From a bacterium (lineage in GTDB: Bacteria > Zixibacteria > MSB-5A5 > GN15 > FEB-12): a DNA stretch of 64,000 bases. A model generated the notes under the pieces. It was not told where the DNA came from and searched no databases. It saw nothing but the letters and a program-made list of their open reading frames with translations. This document shows, in pieces, positions 9,578 through 17,436 of this stretch (positions are counted from its first letter, which is position 1; each line of letters begins with the position of its first letter). The translations under genes were made by a program, and so were the position numbers. Location: positions 434,001 to 498,000 of the forward strand of contig JAHLKV010000002.1 of the NCBI GenBank assembly GCA_020444475.1. The letters are read 5' to 3'.

Positions 9578-9897
9578 CGTCTACTCACTTCACCTGCTTA
9601 TCGTTGCTGCGTTTCATTCTTCCAAATACGTGCGTGGTGTACTGTGTTGTCAGGCGACCCCGCCTGACAACTTCCACTAGGGTACCCCACCGCTTGCGGT
9701 GGGCCCGGTATAGCATACCACGAACCCTGACGTTTGTTGCCCACCTAAAGTACCCGCCCCGGCGGGGACGGCAGGTGGGACCCGCCAGTACGAGACAGAG
9801 CAAAGTTCTGTCATTCCCGCCCCCTTTGTCATTCCCGCGCAGGCGGGAATCCATCTTCAATTCCCCCAACGACTTACATCGCCGCCCCGGTGCAACA
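9578..9897. repeat. Spacer upstream of tig, several palindromes
   Basis: No gene. It contains a perfect hairpin GTTGTCAGGCG/CGCCTGACAAC (9646-9671), a REP-like hairpin CCCACCGC/GCGGTGGG with TT loop (9686-9703), a nested CCCACC...GGTGGG palindrome (about 9741-9780), and one and a half copies of GTCATTCCCGC...GCGGGAAT (9808-9852), a palindrome common in many bacterial genomes. The tig promoter must lie here but no clear -35/-10 pair stood out. Confidence 0.6.
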
Positions 9898-9979
<82 letters not shown>

Positions 9980-10142
9980 GTATTTATCCGGGAGAAAGGT
10001 ACACGAATTTTCGAATTATGGCAAGGGGGGAGAAGAGGGGGGGTTGACAGCAAAGCTGCGAGTCGTGTATTATGGAGTAGGGGAAGAACCACATCCCGGG
10101 CAGATCATCTACTAGTAACTCTATTTCTGTATTCGAGGTTTC

Positions 10143-12068
10143 GTGCCCGATAACTCCAATCTGGACGACCTATTCGTTCCTGTCGATCAGGGAATGCGAA
10201 GTGCTCGTACTGTCCTGCTCACGGTTAACGTAATCTGCGCATTTCTTTTTCTCATGGTGTTCGAACTGGTCTTGGGTTGGCAGGGATTCCGGGGTTCGGC
10301 TTCTCGCCGGATCTATGCCGAGAGTTTGGCTCGGCTGGCGGAAATTCAGTACTTCGAGAGAAGTAACCTCAACGAGTTTGACCGTGGGGTACTTGACCTC
10401 GCCAACTGTCATACGAAAGAGATTCTGGGCTTCTACGATAGCTCTAAGTCGTTCGCACCGTGTGATACCGATACAGCCGAGAGAGATTCGTGCTTCAGGA
10501 AGCTTCGATCCCAAATCCAACACGGTTTGGACAGTCTGCCTGTTTGGTATCAGGAGGAGCGAATACGCGTCTTCGCCGCAGATGTGAAGAGGTTGCAGGA
10601 GCGGTATAAGGACTCAGTTGAGATTGTGCTGCCGCGGGATCGCTCATCAGTCGCGCACTCCACCACCGAGACACGTCTGACCTTCAATTCTACGACGACA
10701 AGAAACAGGTCAAGAAAGAAGAGCAAGGAACTCACTAAAATAGGGCTTGAATTCTCGAAGGGCCCTCCGTCCGAATCCGAGGCATTCACAAGCAACTATG
10801 AGATTTCCTTTCACGTGCAAGAGATACTGGATCGCTTCCGCGTAAACGAAGAAACGAGAGGTCGACGGGTCGGACGCCGCGAGTTTGAGTTCCCCATCAT
10901 CGGCACTACAATGCAGATCGAGGATATCAGCCTCCCGGTTGCGATCTTCCTGATGCTGCTCGCCTTCTGGCTGTATACAGCAACCATGCGAGCCTTCAAC
11001 TCAGCAAAGGTATACCTTCAGCGCACGGGAGTCCTCGTTGGCGACCCTCGCGGATGGGAGGAGAGTCACATTGGCGTTCTCTATGACAACATCGCCCGAC
11101 TCGTAAACCGTTTTCAGTTTGTGCGTTTGAGAGAACGATCGCGGAGCACTGGGCGGTGTGTCATGCTCGAATCAGCTCGTCGCAGCTTCAGCAAGGCCTC
11201 CGGAGTCCCGGACTGGGAAACGCTCCGAATTGACACCGAAAGTGACAGTCTTTCAGCAGGCGAGCAATTGGTGAGGCGGGAACCGTGGCCGGATCTGGCT
11301 ATACTTTGGTTATTCCTGTCACCTTTCCTCGTGGTAACTTCTGGAGTACTTGCGAACTGCCATGAGTCATTTCTCAACGATGTCAGGTGGCACGGCACGG
11401 CATTCCAATGGCGTGAGGGAACACTCTGGGTATTCGTGGTTACGCAAGGACTCGTCGTCGGATGCGCCGTATTCCTCTTTCGTATAGCCTTCAAGCTGAG
11501 AAAGGGGTTTCTTAAACTGGCAGTTCGGTGCAGTCGCATCTGGGAGCAGGCTGCCGAGAAGGCAGGCACAGGAGGTACGCCAATCCACATGCGAATGGGA
11601 GGCTGTACCGAATCGGGGGAACGGAGCTCTCATATGTCTCGGGTTTGGAGTACGGATCGCGCGACGTTCGGCCTGATCGCCGTGTCGCCGTTTGTCGTGT
11701 TCGGTGCCTTCAGCACCTTGTATTCGCAGGGGATGGGTTTCGAGCGGCACTACTTCGTTCAGTTGGGAGGAGCTATCGCCTATCTCGTCATACTCGCTCT
11801 CTATGTAGGTGCCTTGCTCGTGACATTCAGCCGCAGAGAATTGCCCCGCTTGAGAAGACTTGGATTGGGATACACCTTTATTCTTCTGCCACTCAGCGGG
11901 ATTCTGGCTCTTCCTCCCGTGAGCGAAGCCGCGAAGTACTTCTACGTTGTCCTGTTGCCGACAGGTCTTTCAGTACTCGGGATCATAGCGGTCGGGTTTG
12001 CCTGCCGCGTTTACGATCGCATCCGACACGGAATGCGCTCGAAGAGCCACAGGCGAGATAACGGGTAG
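10143..12068 (+). CDS. Hypothetical multi-pass membrane protein
   Basis: A 641-residue protein of no recognised family. Residues about 23-46 form a first membrane helix. A soluble stretch of about 210 residues follows (several Cys, a Ser/Thr/Arg-rich part around 165-200), then a helix at about 264-283, another soluble stretch, and some six hydrophobic segments in the last 260 residues. The start is a GTG with GAGG four bases upstream; ATG at 10194 is an alternative. It stands alone, with no co-directional neighbour. The topology suggests an extracytoplasmic sensor-like loop after helix 1, but no signalling domain is visible. Confidence 0.75.
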   Translation: MPDNSNLDDLFVPVDQGMRSARTVLLTVNVICAFLFLMVFELVLGWQGFRGSASRRIYAESLARLAEIQYFERSNLNEFDRGVLDLANCHTKEILGFYDSSKSFAPCDTDTAERDSCFRKLRSQIQHGLDSLPVWYQEERIRVFAADVKRLQERYKDSVEIVLPRDRSSVAHSTTETRLTFNSTTTRNRSRKKSKELTKIGLEFSKGPPSESEAFTSNYEISFHVQEILDRFRVNEETRGRRVGRREFEFPIIGTTMQIEDISLPVAIFLMLLAFWLYTATMRAFNSAKVYLQRTGVLVGDPRGWEESHIGVLYDNIARLVNRFQFVRLRERSRSTGRCVMLESARRSFSKASGVPDWETLRIDTESDSLSAGEQLVRREPWPDLAILWLFLSPFLVVTSGVLANCHESFLNDVRWHGTAFQWREGTLWVFVVTQGLVVGCAVFLFRIAFKLRKGFLKLAVRCSRIWEQAAEKAGTGGTPIHMRMGGCTESGERSSHMSRVWSTDRATFGLIAVSPFVVFGAFSTLYSQGMGFERHYFVQLGGAIAYLVILALYVGALLVTFSRRELPRLRRLGLGYTFILLPLSGILALPPVSEAAKYFYVVLLPTGLSVLGIIAVGFACRVYDRIRHGMRSKSHRRDNG

Positions 12069-12123
12069 CACCGAGAGGCCCGCGACGCTTCCTTCTCCGG
12101 AACATACCGTCAGTAGTGAATCC

Positions 12124-12318
12124 TCACCGCACGCCGAGCCACAACAGCAGCAGCACGATCAGGATGATGATGCCTTCGACTATGCGGCCGCCAAAATACG
12201 CGCGGTCGGATCGGTCCAGTTTGCCGCTTCGCCTCTCCGCCCGATACCATCGCACGCGAAACCACAAAAACACCCCCACGGCGACCAGCAGAATCGGGAT
12301 GTACCAGTTGGATGTCAT
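12124..12318 (-). CDS. Small two-helix membrane protein
   Basis: A 64-residue protein with membrane segments at about 5-20 (WYIPILLVAVGVFLWF) and 47-62 (GIIILIVLLLLWLGV), joined by a charged loop (RAERRSGKLDRSDR). No family recognised. ATG at 12318 places the first helix at the N-terminus; a longer reading to 12351 adds a polar stub. Ribosome site is weak. It converges with the gene ending at 12068. Confidence 0.55.
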   Translation of the reverse strand: MTSNWYIPILLVAVGVFLWFRVRWYRAERRSGKLDRSDRAYFGGRIVEGIIILIVLLLLWLGVR

Positions 12319-12350
12319 TGTCGTTTTACTTTGTGCCCAGTGTCGTCTCA

Positions 12351-12549
12351 CGTCACCCTTCGACTCCGCTCAGGATAACGTGCGGCACGGTCGCCCTAAC
12401 TCCGAGTGGCCCACCCGTCTCGGGTGGGATCGCCTGGTCCCTGCCCACCGCAAGCGGTGGGGTACCCGGACGAAGATGGATTCCTGCCTGCGCAGGAATG
12501 ACATAACTTCGTTCTGTCTGTCCTTGGCGGGTGCGAAGACGGACCCGCC
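12351..12549. repeat. Cluster of five palindromic repeats
   Basis: In order: a widespread palindrome CCCTTCGACTCCGCTCAGGA type (12351-12382); hairpin CCCACCCG/CGGGTGGG (12410-12428); hairpin CCCACCGC/GCGGTGGG with AA loop (12444-12461), the reverse complement of the one at 9686-9703; GGATTCCTGCctGCGCAGGAAT (12478-12502); and GGCGGGT...ACCCGCC (12526-12549), complete and close to 13247-13270. No coding sequence is apparent. Confidence 0.7.
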
Positions 12550-12591
12550 CTGCAGTGCCAATAGCCCTCTCCTCCTTGAGCAAGCCAACCT

Positions 12592-13185
12592 TCATTCTTC
12601 TGCGCCAGGAGGGTGAACTTTCGCTTTGTCCACGTACCATCCGTCAGAACGAATCACGTATCTCTTGGAGCCACAGCGCACCTTCATGCCAGGCTTTGTC
12701 AGTGCCGAAGTCAGCAACGAACTCACGTCTCGGCTCTGTTCCGCAGTGGCAGTAATGCAGATTGCGTCACCAGCAGAGTCATTCAGATGGATCACCGTTG
12801 TCGAATCGGAGTGCTCAACCAGCTCGTAGGAACCTTCATAGGACCCACAAGAGGAATCTACCAAGAGAAACACATCAGCCCGTACAACAATAGAGCCACC
12901 TGTTATCACGTAGGCCTCAGCAGGCGGCCCGTCATTCTCACTCGCAACCGTATCGAGATGCCAGGCACACCCGGCCAGGAGTGCAGCTACACTCTCGGGT
13001 GCTCCGCCGCTAATCTCTGCGACGAGTACGTCAGTGGTGTTGGTCTGCCTTGTGGCAGGCTCGGTCTCGTCCCCTCCCCAACAGGTCCACAGCGAAACGC
13101 CACCGCATATTGCGGCTTGAGCCATCATCCCCATAAGTAAGAGCATGAACGGCCAATTCGGGGGACACTGCACACCTCGCGACAT
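12592..13185 (-). CDS. Hypothetical exported or membrane-anchored protein
   Basis: A 197-residue protein with one hydrophobic segment (about 13-32, PFMLLLMGMMAQAAICGGVS) that may be a signal anchor, then a polar domain with several Cys (GCAWHL, DSSCGSYEG, DAICITA, VRCGSKRY) that could form disulfides outside the cytoplasm. No known family. ATG at 13185 has GAGGAG seven bases upstream; an in-frame codon at 13200 lies before that site. It is a single gene flanked by repeat clusters. Confidence 0.65.
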   Translation of the reverse strand: MSRGVQCPPNWPFMLLLMGMMAQAAICGGVSLWTCWGGDETEPATRQTNTTDVLVAEISGGAPESVAALLAGCAWHLDTVASENDGPPAEAYVITGGSIVVRADVFLLVDSSCGSYEGSYELVEHSDSTTVIHLNDSAGDAICITATAEQSRDVSSLLTSALTKPGMKVRCGSKRYVIRSDGWYVDKAKVHPPGAEE

Positions 13186-13774
13186 AACACGTCTCCTCAC
13201 TTGGAGTACATTCCGAGTAGCCCACCCGTCTCGAGTGGGTGCTCATGGCGGGTTCGAAGACGGACCCGCCCTACGATTTGTACCTGCGTCACACTTTCAC
13301 TATTCATTCGATGGCAACTGCAAATCTGGTCGCCTTTGTGAGGACAACCGTCAATCCGTCGGGCCGCACCCGGCGGCAAAAAGGAAAAATGAAGTTTTTT
13401 GAACGTAAAAAATGACAAAACAAAGCCATTTCGCTGTAAGTCGCTCGGTCACATTCTTGTACGACCATTATTCGTTTCTGCGGCTTCTCGTGGCCGCGAC
13501 TTCAGTCACGGTTCGCACGCTCCACATGCGACAGGGGCTACCACCGTGACTAAAGTCACGGCCACAAATTCATCTTGTCGAAAGGTCTCCCCCGATGCGT
13601 GTGCGCGATGTCTGTCCGAGGCCTCCCGCCCAGTTGGCGACTATCCCCCAGTCGGTGACTGTCCCCCCACTGGTACTGGAAAAAACGCTGATTTGTGGGG
13701 AAATGTCAAGAGGTTGGATGTCGATGGGTTTCGTGGTGCACGAGGACGTACACCACGCAAGGAGGGCAAAATGA
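13186..13774. repeat. Gene-free spacer with many repeats
   Basis: It contains GTAG hairpin CCCACCCG/CGAGTGGG (13217-13239); a complete GGCGGGT...ACCCGCC module ending in CTAC, so it has a GTAG foot on the minus strand (13247-13274); an inverted copy of the interspersed repeat (13398-13475); GTGGCC-type palindromes around GTGACTnnAGTCAC at 13489-13511 and inverted at 13544-13565; and GTGGTGCAC...CACCAC (13734-13757), also found at 14623-14646. No gene seen. Confidence 0.7.
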
Positions 13775-13798
13775 AAGGGCCCGCTTGTGCGGGCCCTT
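13775..13798 (-). terminator. Rho-independent terminator of the RRM gene
   Basis: A perfect 10-bp stem (AAGGGCCCGC/GCGGGCCCTT) with a 4-nt loop, followed on the minus strand by TCATTTTG. It lies 50 bases past the RRM stop codon. Confidence 0.85.
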
Positions 13799-13848
13799 AT
13801 GAAGTTCAGATGCGCGGAATTAGAACCGCGGAGAGCAGAACCTCGAAA

Positions 13849-14145
13849 CTAGTAGTTGCGACGGAAACCGCCACCGCTGCCACCACCGCGATTGCCGCTG
13901 GCGGCGCGAGGCTTGGCCTCGTTGACGTTCAGTTCACGACCGTCCAGTTCCTTACCGTTGAGGCCGCTTATGGCAGCGATAGCCTCGGACTTGGTCGGCA
14001 TTTCGACGAACGCGAAGCCACGCGGCTTGCCGGTGTCGCGGTCGGCGATAAGATTGACGGTGGAAACTTCACCAAACGCCTCAAAAGCGTCGCGAAGGTT
14101 GGTTTCGGTCGTTTCAAACGAGAGATTGCCGATGTAGATATTCAT
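13849..14145 (-). CDS. RRM-domain RNA-binding protein
   Basis: A 98-residue single RNA recognition motif protein. RNP2 is IYIGNL (3-8) and RNP1 is RGFAFVEM (42-49) with the aromatic residues that stack on RNA; a Gly/Arg-rich tail (84-98, NRGGGSGGGFRRNY) follows. Such small glycine-rich RRM proteins in bacteria and cyanobacteria are often cold-inducible; that role is by analogy only. ATG at 14145 has GGAG upstream; the longer frame to 14202 adds a non-conserved stub. Single gene with its own terminator. Confidence 0.92.
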   Translation of the reverse strand: MNIYIGNLSFETTETNLRDAFEAFGEVSTVNLIADRDTGKPRGFAFVEMPTKSEAIAAISGLNGKELDGRELNVNEAKPRAASGNRGGGSGGGFRRNY

Positions 14146-14943
14146 CCTACACTCCAAAAACTTGCATCCCGCGAAAATCCCCGCTCGGGTCGAGCCGGAC
14201 AATCCGGGAAAGATTGTGTGCGCTTCATTGCGCGATCAATTCGAGATGAAGCTTTATACGGAGAGTTGTTGGTTAGGACAATACTACGATAAAGGTCGAA
14301 CAGGAATTGACGGTAACTATTCAGTATATCGACCCCCGATCCGAAAACCTACACTTATTTTGCGAAAAGGCAAAATATCTTGGATCGGGCCGGATTGACG
14401 GATTCCGGCAAAACGGCGTTCCGTGGCCGTCCGTGGAGAGTTTGTCGAGCTCCCGTGGCCGTGACTTCAGTCACGGTTGGAAGCCGAGTAGCCCACCCCT
14501 CCGGGGTGGGTGGACTGCCGACCCACGCGGGACTCCCGTGGCCGTGACTTTAGTCACGGTTGGAAGGCTCGACGTCCGAGGGGTTATCGCACCGCGACTG
14601 AAGTCGCGGCCACGAAGGATCCGTGGTGCACGGGGACGTACACCACGCACGGACCCACGCGAGACGCGTGGGCTGTAGACTTGGAGGTTGATGTGACTCG
14701 ACAGGTCAGACAAATCGTTCGGAGCCGAACAATAAACCGGTGGGGTGCGTTCACACACCCACCGGCTCTGCCCCCCACGCAGTATCGTCGACCTTCGCTC
14801 TGTCCCCTCACCGTTACCCGCCACCCCGGAATTCTTCAAAAATATGCAGACAAACGTCACGTCATGACGCATCGTTGTCGATATATTGGCAGCGAAGATT
14901 GTTTGTCTCTGCTTTTCTGGGGGAGTCCCAGGGGAGGATTGCC
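14146..14943. repeat. Gene-free spacer with repeats, upstream of RRM and WYL genes
   Basis: The first 150 bases are the 5' region of the RRM gene. Further on are GTGGCC palindromes with GTGACTnnAGTCAC cores at 14454-14476, 14537-14559 and inverted at 14592-14614, a GTAG hairpin CCCACCCC/GGGGTGGG (14488-14510), GTGGTGCAC...CACCAC (14623-14646) and CCCACGCG/CGCGTGGG (14654-14672). The last 270 bases precede the WYL regulator. No coding sequence is convincing. Confidence 0.65.
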
Positions 14944-15918
14944 ATGTCCGAATACAAGCAGGCCGAGCGTGTGATACGCATCCTGCAACGGCTGGCGCTG
15001 AGCCGCGAAGTAACGGTCAAGCAGCTCTATGACTACTTCGAGCGACAGGTCCCGCAACGGACGCTTCAGCGGGACCTGCAGGAGCTCTCCGGCGCCAATA
15101 TCCCGCTTCACACCAAACCGGGCCGTGGACGCGAGCTGATCTGGTATCTCGAGCGGGATTTCGTCAAGTTTGTCCCGATCACCCTGAGCAGCCGCGAGCT
15201 GATGATGTCTTATTTCCTGCAGCGTCTTGCGGCGGTGACCAAAGGGACGCATCTCGAGGCGGATATCGGCTCGCTGTTGTCCAAAGCCAAGCAGCTGGTC
15301 TCCCCCGAAGTTTTCCAGTCATCGGAGAATATCGAGCAGGCGGCCGACATGTTCGGCGCGACATTTGTCGGGCATATCGACTACTCGCCGCACTCCGAGA
15401 CGATCGACATGCTGGTGCAGGCGATTTCGCGCTGCAGCCGGTGCCGGTTTATCTACAAATCAAACTGGCGCGCGGAACCGTCGGATTTCCTCGGCGACCC
15501 GTACCTGCTTTTGTATCACAAGGGCGCGCTGTACGTAATCGTCTTTGTGCCGTCGCACGAAAACTACATCTTCCTGCCGATCCAGCGGATTCGCACAGTC
15601 AGCATGACCGAGGAGTTTTTCGAGCGCGATCCGGAGTTCAGCCTGGAGAAGCTTCGCGAGGGTCGGTTCGGGATATTCGGCGGCGAGGATCGCTCGCCGG
15701 AGCGGGTGGTGCTGAAGTTTACGCCGCAGATCGCCGATGTGGTGTCGGAGCGGATCTGGCATCCGTCGCAAATCCTCACCCGCGATGCCGACGGCTCGCT
15801 GGTGATGGAGCTGGAGACGATCGTCTCAGATGAGCTTCGCTCCTGGGTGGGCGGCTGGCTGCATTATGTGACGGTGGTGGAACCTTCGGACCTGCTGGAG
15901 CACCACGACCACGAGTAG
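14944..15918 (+). CDS. WYL-domain transcriptional regulator (YafY/PafC-like)
   Basis: A 324-residue regulator. The N-terminal 60 residues form a winged helix (RVIRILQRLALSREVTVKQLYDYF, then RTLQRDLQEL recognition region). The WYL ligand domain spans about 150-250, including CRFIYKSNWRAEPSDFLGDPYLLLYHKGALYVIVF, where the usual WYL triad reads LYV. A C-terminal extension with W-H-P-S-Q (the WCX region) follows. Such proteins often respond to nucleic-acid or nucleotide ligands. ATG at 14944 is preceded by GGGGAGG; an open frame extends upstream to 14740 but crosses repeat DNA. The spacer to mntP is 109 bases. Confidence 0.88.
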   Translation: MSEYKQAERVIRILQRLALSREVTVKQLYDYFERQVPQRTLQRDLQELSGANIPLHTKPGRGRELIWYLERDFVKFVPITLSSRELMMSYFLQRLAAVTKGTHLEADIGSLLSKAKQLVSPEVFQSSENIEQAADMFGATFVGHIDYSPHSETIDMLVQAISRCSRCRFIYKSNWRAEPSDFLGDPYLLLYHKGALYVIVFVPSHENYIFLPIQRIRTVSMTEEFFERDPEFSLEKLREGRFGIFGGEDRSPERVVLKFTPQIADVVSERIWHPSQILTRDADGSLVMELETIVSDELRSWVGGWLHYVTVVEPSDLLEHHDHE

Positions 15919-16027
15919 ACGGAGTCGATACCACCAGCCGGCCGGAGTGCTTTTTTCCTTTTGCGGATGGTGAAATCAGACTATCCTTGCCATGCTGGAC
16001 TCAAAGCAGGCAGGTGTTGGTCGCTCG

Positions 16028-16585
16028 ATGAACTGGCTCGTACTACTCGGATTGGCGCTCGGACTGGCGATGGATGCGTTTGCGGTATCGATTGCGGTCG
16101 GCTCGCGGTTCGAGCGGCTGACTATCCGCCCCCTTTTCAGACTCTCCTTCCATTTCGGGCTGTTTCAGTTTCTCATGCCGATAATCGGCTGGTACGCCGG
16201 CAGCCGGATCGAGCGGTTTGTCGACTCGTTCGCTCCCTGGCTGGCGTTTGGTCTGCTGGCCTGGATCGGGATCAAGATGATCCGGGAGTCCCGCCAACCG
16301 GCCGCATGTGATCTGGCGTTGAACGACCCGACCCGCAAGTGGTCGCTGGTGATGCTTTCGGTGGCGACGAGTATCGATGCGCTGGCGGTTGGGTTTAGTA
16401 TTGCGCTTTTGAAGATCGAGGTCTGGTCGGCATCGGTGGTGATCGGCTTGGTGGCGGGCGCCATGACGGCGATTGGGATGTATTTCGGGCGGGCGCTCGG
16501 GGAGCGGTTCGGACGGGTAATGGAATTAGCGGGGGGCCTGATCCTTATCGGGATCGGCGCCAGGATCCTGATTCAGAGTCTCTAG
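16028..16585 (+). CDS. mntP: MntP-type manganese efflux pump
   Basis: A 185-residue six-helix membrane protein with the two signature membrane Asp motifs: LALGLAMDAFAVSIA near the N-terminus and VATSIDALAVGFSIAL after the central loop. These repeats define the MntP/YebN family, which exports Mn2+. The ATG at 16028 gives the short N-terminus typical of MntP, although the ribosome site is weak; an ATG at 15992 is the alternative. No yybP-ykoY manganese riboswitch was recognised in the 109 bases upstream. The 3' end overlaps the convergent gene by 4 bases. Confidence 0.9.
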   Translation: MNWLVLLGLALGLAMDAFAVSIAVGSRFERLTIRPLFRLSFHFGLFQFLMPIIGWYAGSRIERFVDSFAPWLAFGLLAWIGIKMIRESRQPAACDLALNDPTRKWSLVMLSVATSIDALAVGFSIALLKIEVWSASVVIGLVAGAMTAIGMYFGRALGERFGRVMELAGGLILIGIGARILIQSL

Positions 16586-17136
16586 TGGTTGTGTCGCTCG
16601 CGCGACGGGCGATTTGCCGAGGCGTGATATTCCATCGCCCACAACTGGACACCGTCGGTGGTCTCCAGCTGCGGCTGCCGGCCCGGCTCGAACCCCGGCA
16701 CTGAGAAAAAGACATAGCGATGCTGAACGTCGTAGTGTAGCACGCGGATGATGTCTTTGTTCAGCTTGTTATTGTTGGTGATAGAGACCGCCGCGAATAC
16801 TTCGGCGGCGAGCAGTCCCGGTTCGACGCTTTCGATATCCGGACCCGGCTCGGTGCCGAGATGGAGTCGGAAGGCGGTGTCGGGGAAGTGCTCGAAGAGG
16901 ATGCGGAGAGCGCGGAAGCTGGTCAGGTAGGTAAAGGTCTGGTTGACCTGTTCGATCAGGTTCAGGCGTCGATCTTCGAGCGGATGCCACCCGATTCGCT
17001 CGAACTTGATTCGTTCGAGGAACTGGACCCCCTGTTCGTGTGATTTCAGCAGTGATTCGATGGCACGTTGCGCGGAAGTGTCGATTTTCCGCTCCAACGA
17101 CTCAAGGTCGTCGAGACCATTAACGATCAAACCCAT
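16582..17136 (-). CDS. Hypothetical protein
   Basis: A 184-residue cytoplasmic protein without a recognised family. The first 60 residues are helical and charged (DDLESLERKIDTSAQRAIESLLKSHEQ); the second half has mixed strands (TAFRLHLGTEPGPDIESVEPGLLAAEVFAAVSITNNNKL, then HRYVFFSVPGFEPG). ATG at 17136 has AGGGGG four bases upstream and is preferred to upstream in-frame codons at 17172 and 17262. Its stop overlaps that of mntP tail to tail. Its start faces the phosphomannomutase gene across a 300-base region with DnaA-box-like sites. Confidence 0.7.
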   Translation of the reverse strand: MGLIVNGLDDLESLERKIDTSAQRAIESLLKSHEQGVQFLERIKFERIGWHPLEDRRLNLIEQVNQTFTYLTSFRALRILFEHFPDTAFRLHLGTEPGPDIESVEPGLLAAEVFAAVSITNNNKLNKDIIRVLHYDVQHRYVFFSVPGFEPGRQPQLETTDGVQLWAMEYHASANRPSRERHNH

Positions 17137-17254
17137 GAAACCCCCTATGATGCCTGCACTTACTATATGCATGCCGGCCTTGGTTGTGTCAATACAGAAG
17201 GTGACCGGCCAGTGGGACCGGCGCCTGCGGGGCTGTGCACATCGGTCGACCGAG

Positions 17255-17284
17255 TTATCCACACGTTTCTCACATCGTGGATAA
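17255..17284. promoter_or_regulatory. Inverted pair of DnaA-box-like sequences
   Basis: TTATCCACA (17255-17263), a perfect match to the strong DnaA box, faces CGTGGATAA (17276-17284), the complement of TTATCCACG, across 12 bases. A third near-match, TGTGGATAT, is at 17379-17387. All lie in the divergent spacer between the genes at 17136 and 17437, so they could be a DnaA-controlled promoter or a generic palindromic operator. Gene context gives no support for a replication origin. Confidence 0.45.
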
Positions 17285-17436
17285 GCTCTATGCCTAACAA
17301 CAGCTTAACAATTGAAGTCGCGGTGTGGGAGGGGGAGTTTTAATCTTGCAATCGGGCGGTACATTGGCTACCGTAACATGTGGATATCTGTTTGCTCCAC
17401 TGTTGATTGCACCGATTTTTGACAAGGAAAACGCTG

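Noticed and set aside
9808-9852. Transposon end from the GTCATTCCCGC palindromes
   Set aside because: This palindrome type and those at 289-316, 12351-12382 and 12478-12502 are widespread in unrelated bacterial genomes and carry no transposase here.
13398-14292. 297-codon plus-strand frame covering the RRM gene
   Set aside because: It runs through repeats and antisense to a clear RRM protein; no domain in it.
15919-16027. yybP-ykoY manganese riboswitch ahead of mntP
   Set aside because: The 109-base spacer lacks the recognisable conserved loops of that riboswitch and is too short for a complete copy with an expression platform.
17137-17436. Replication origin oriC
   Set aside because: DnaA-like boxes are present but only two or three, and no dnaA, dnaN, rpmH or gidA neighbours are seen; kept only as a regulatory finding.
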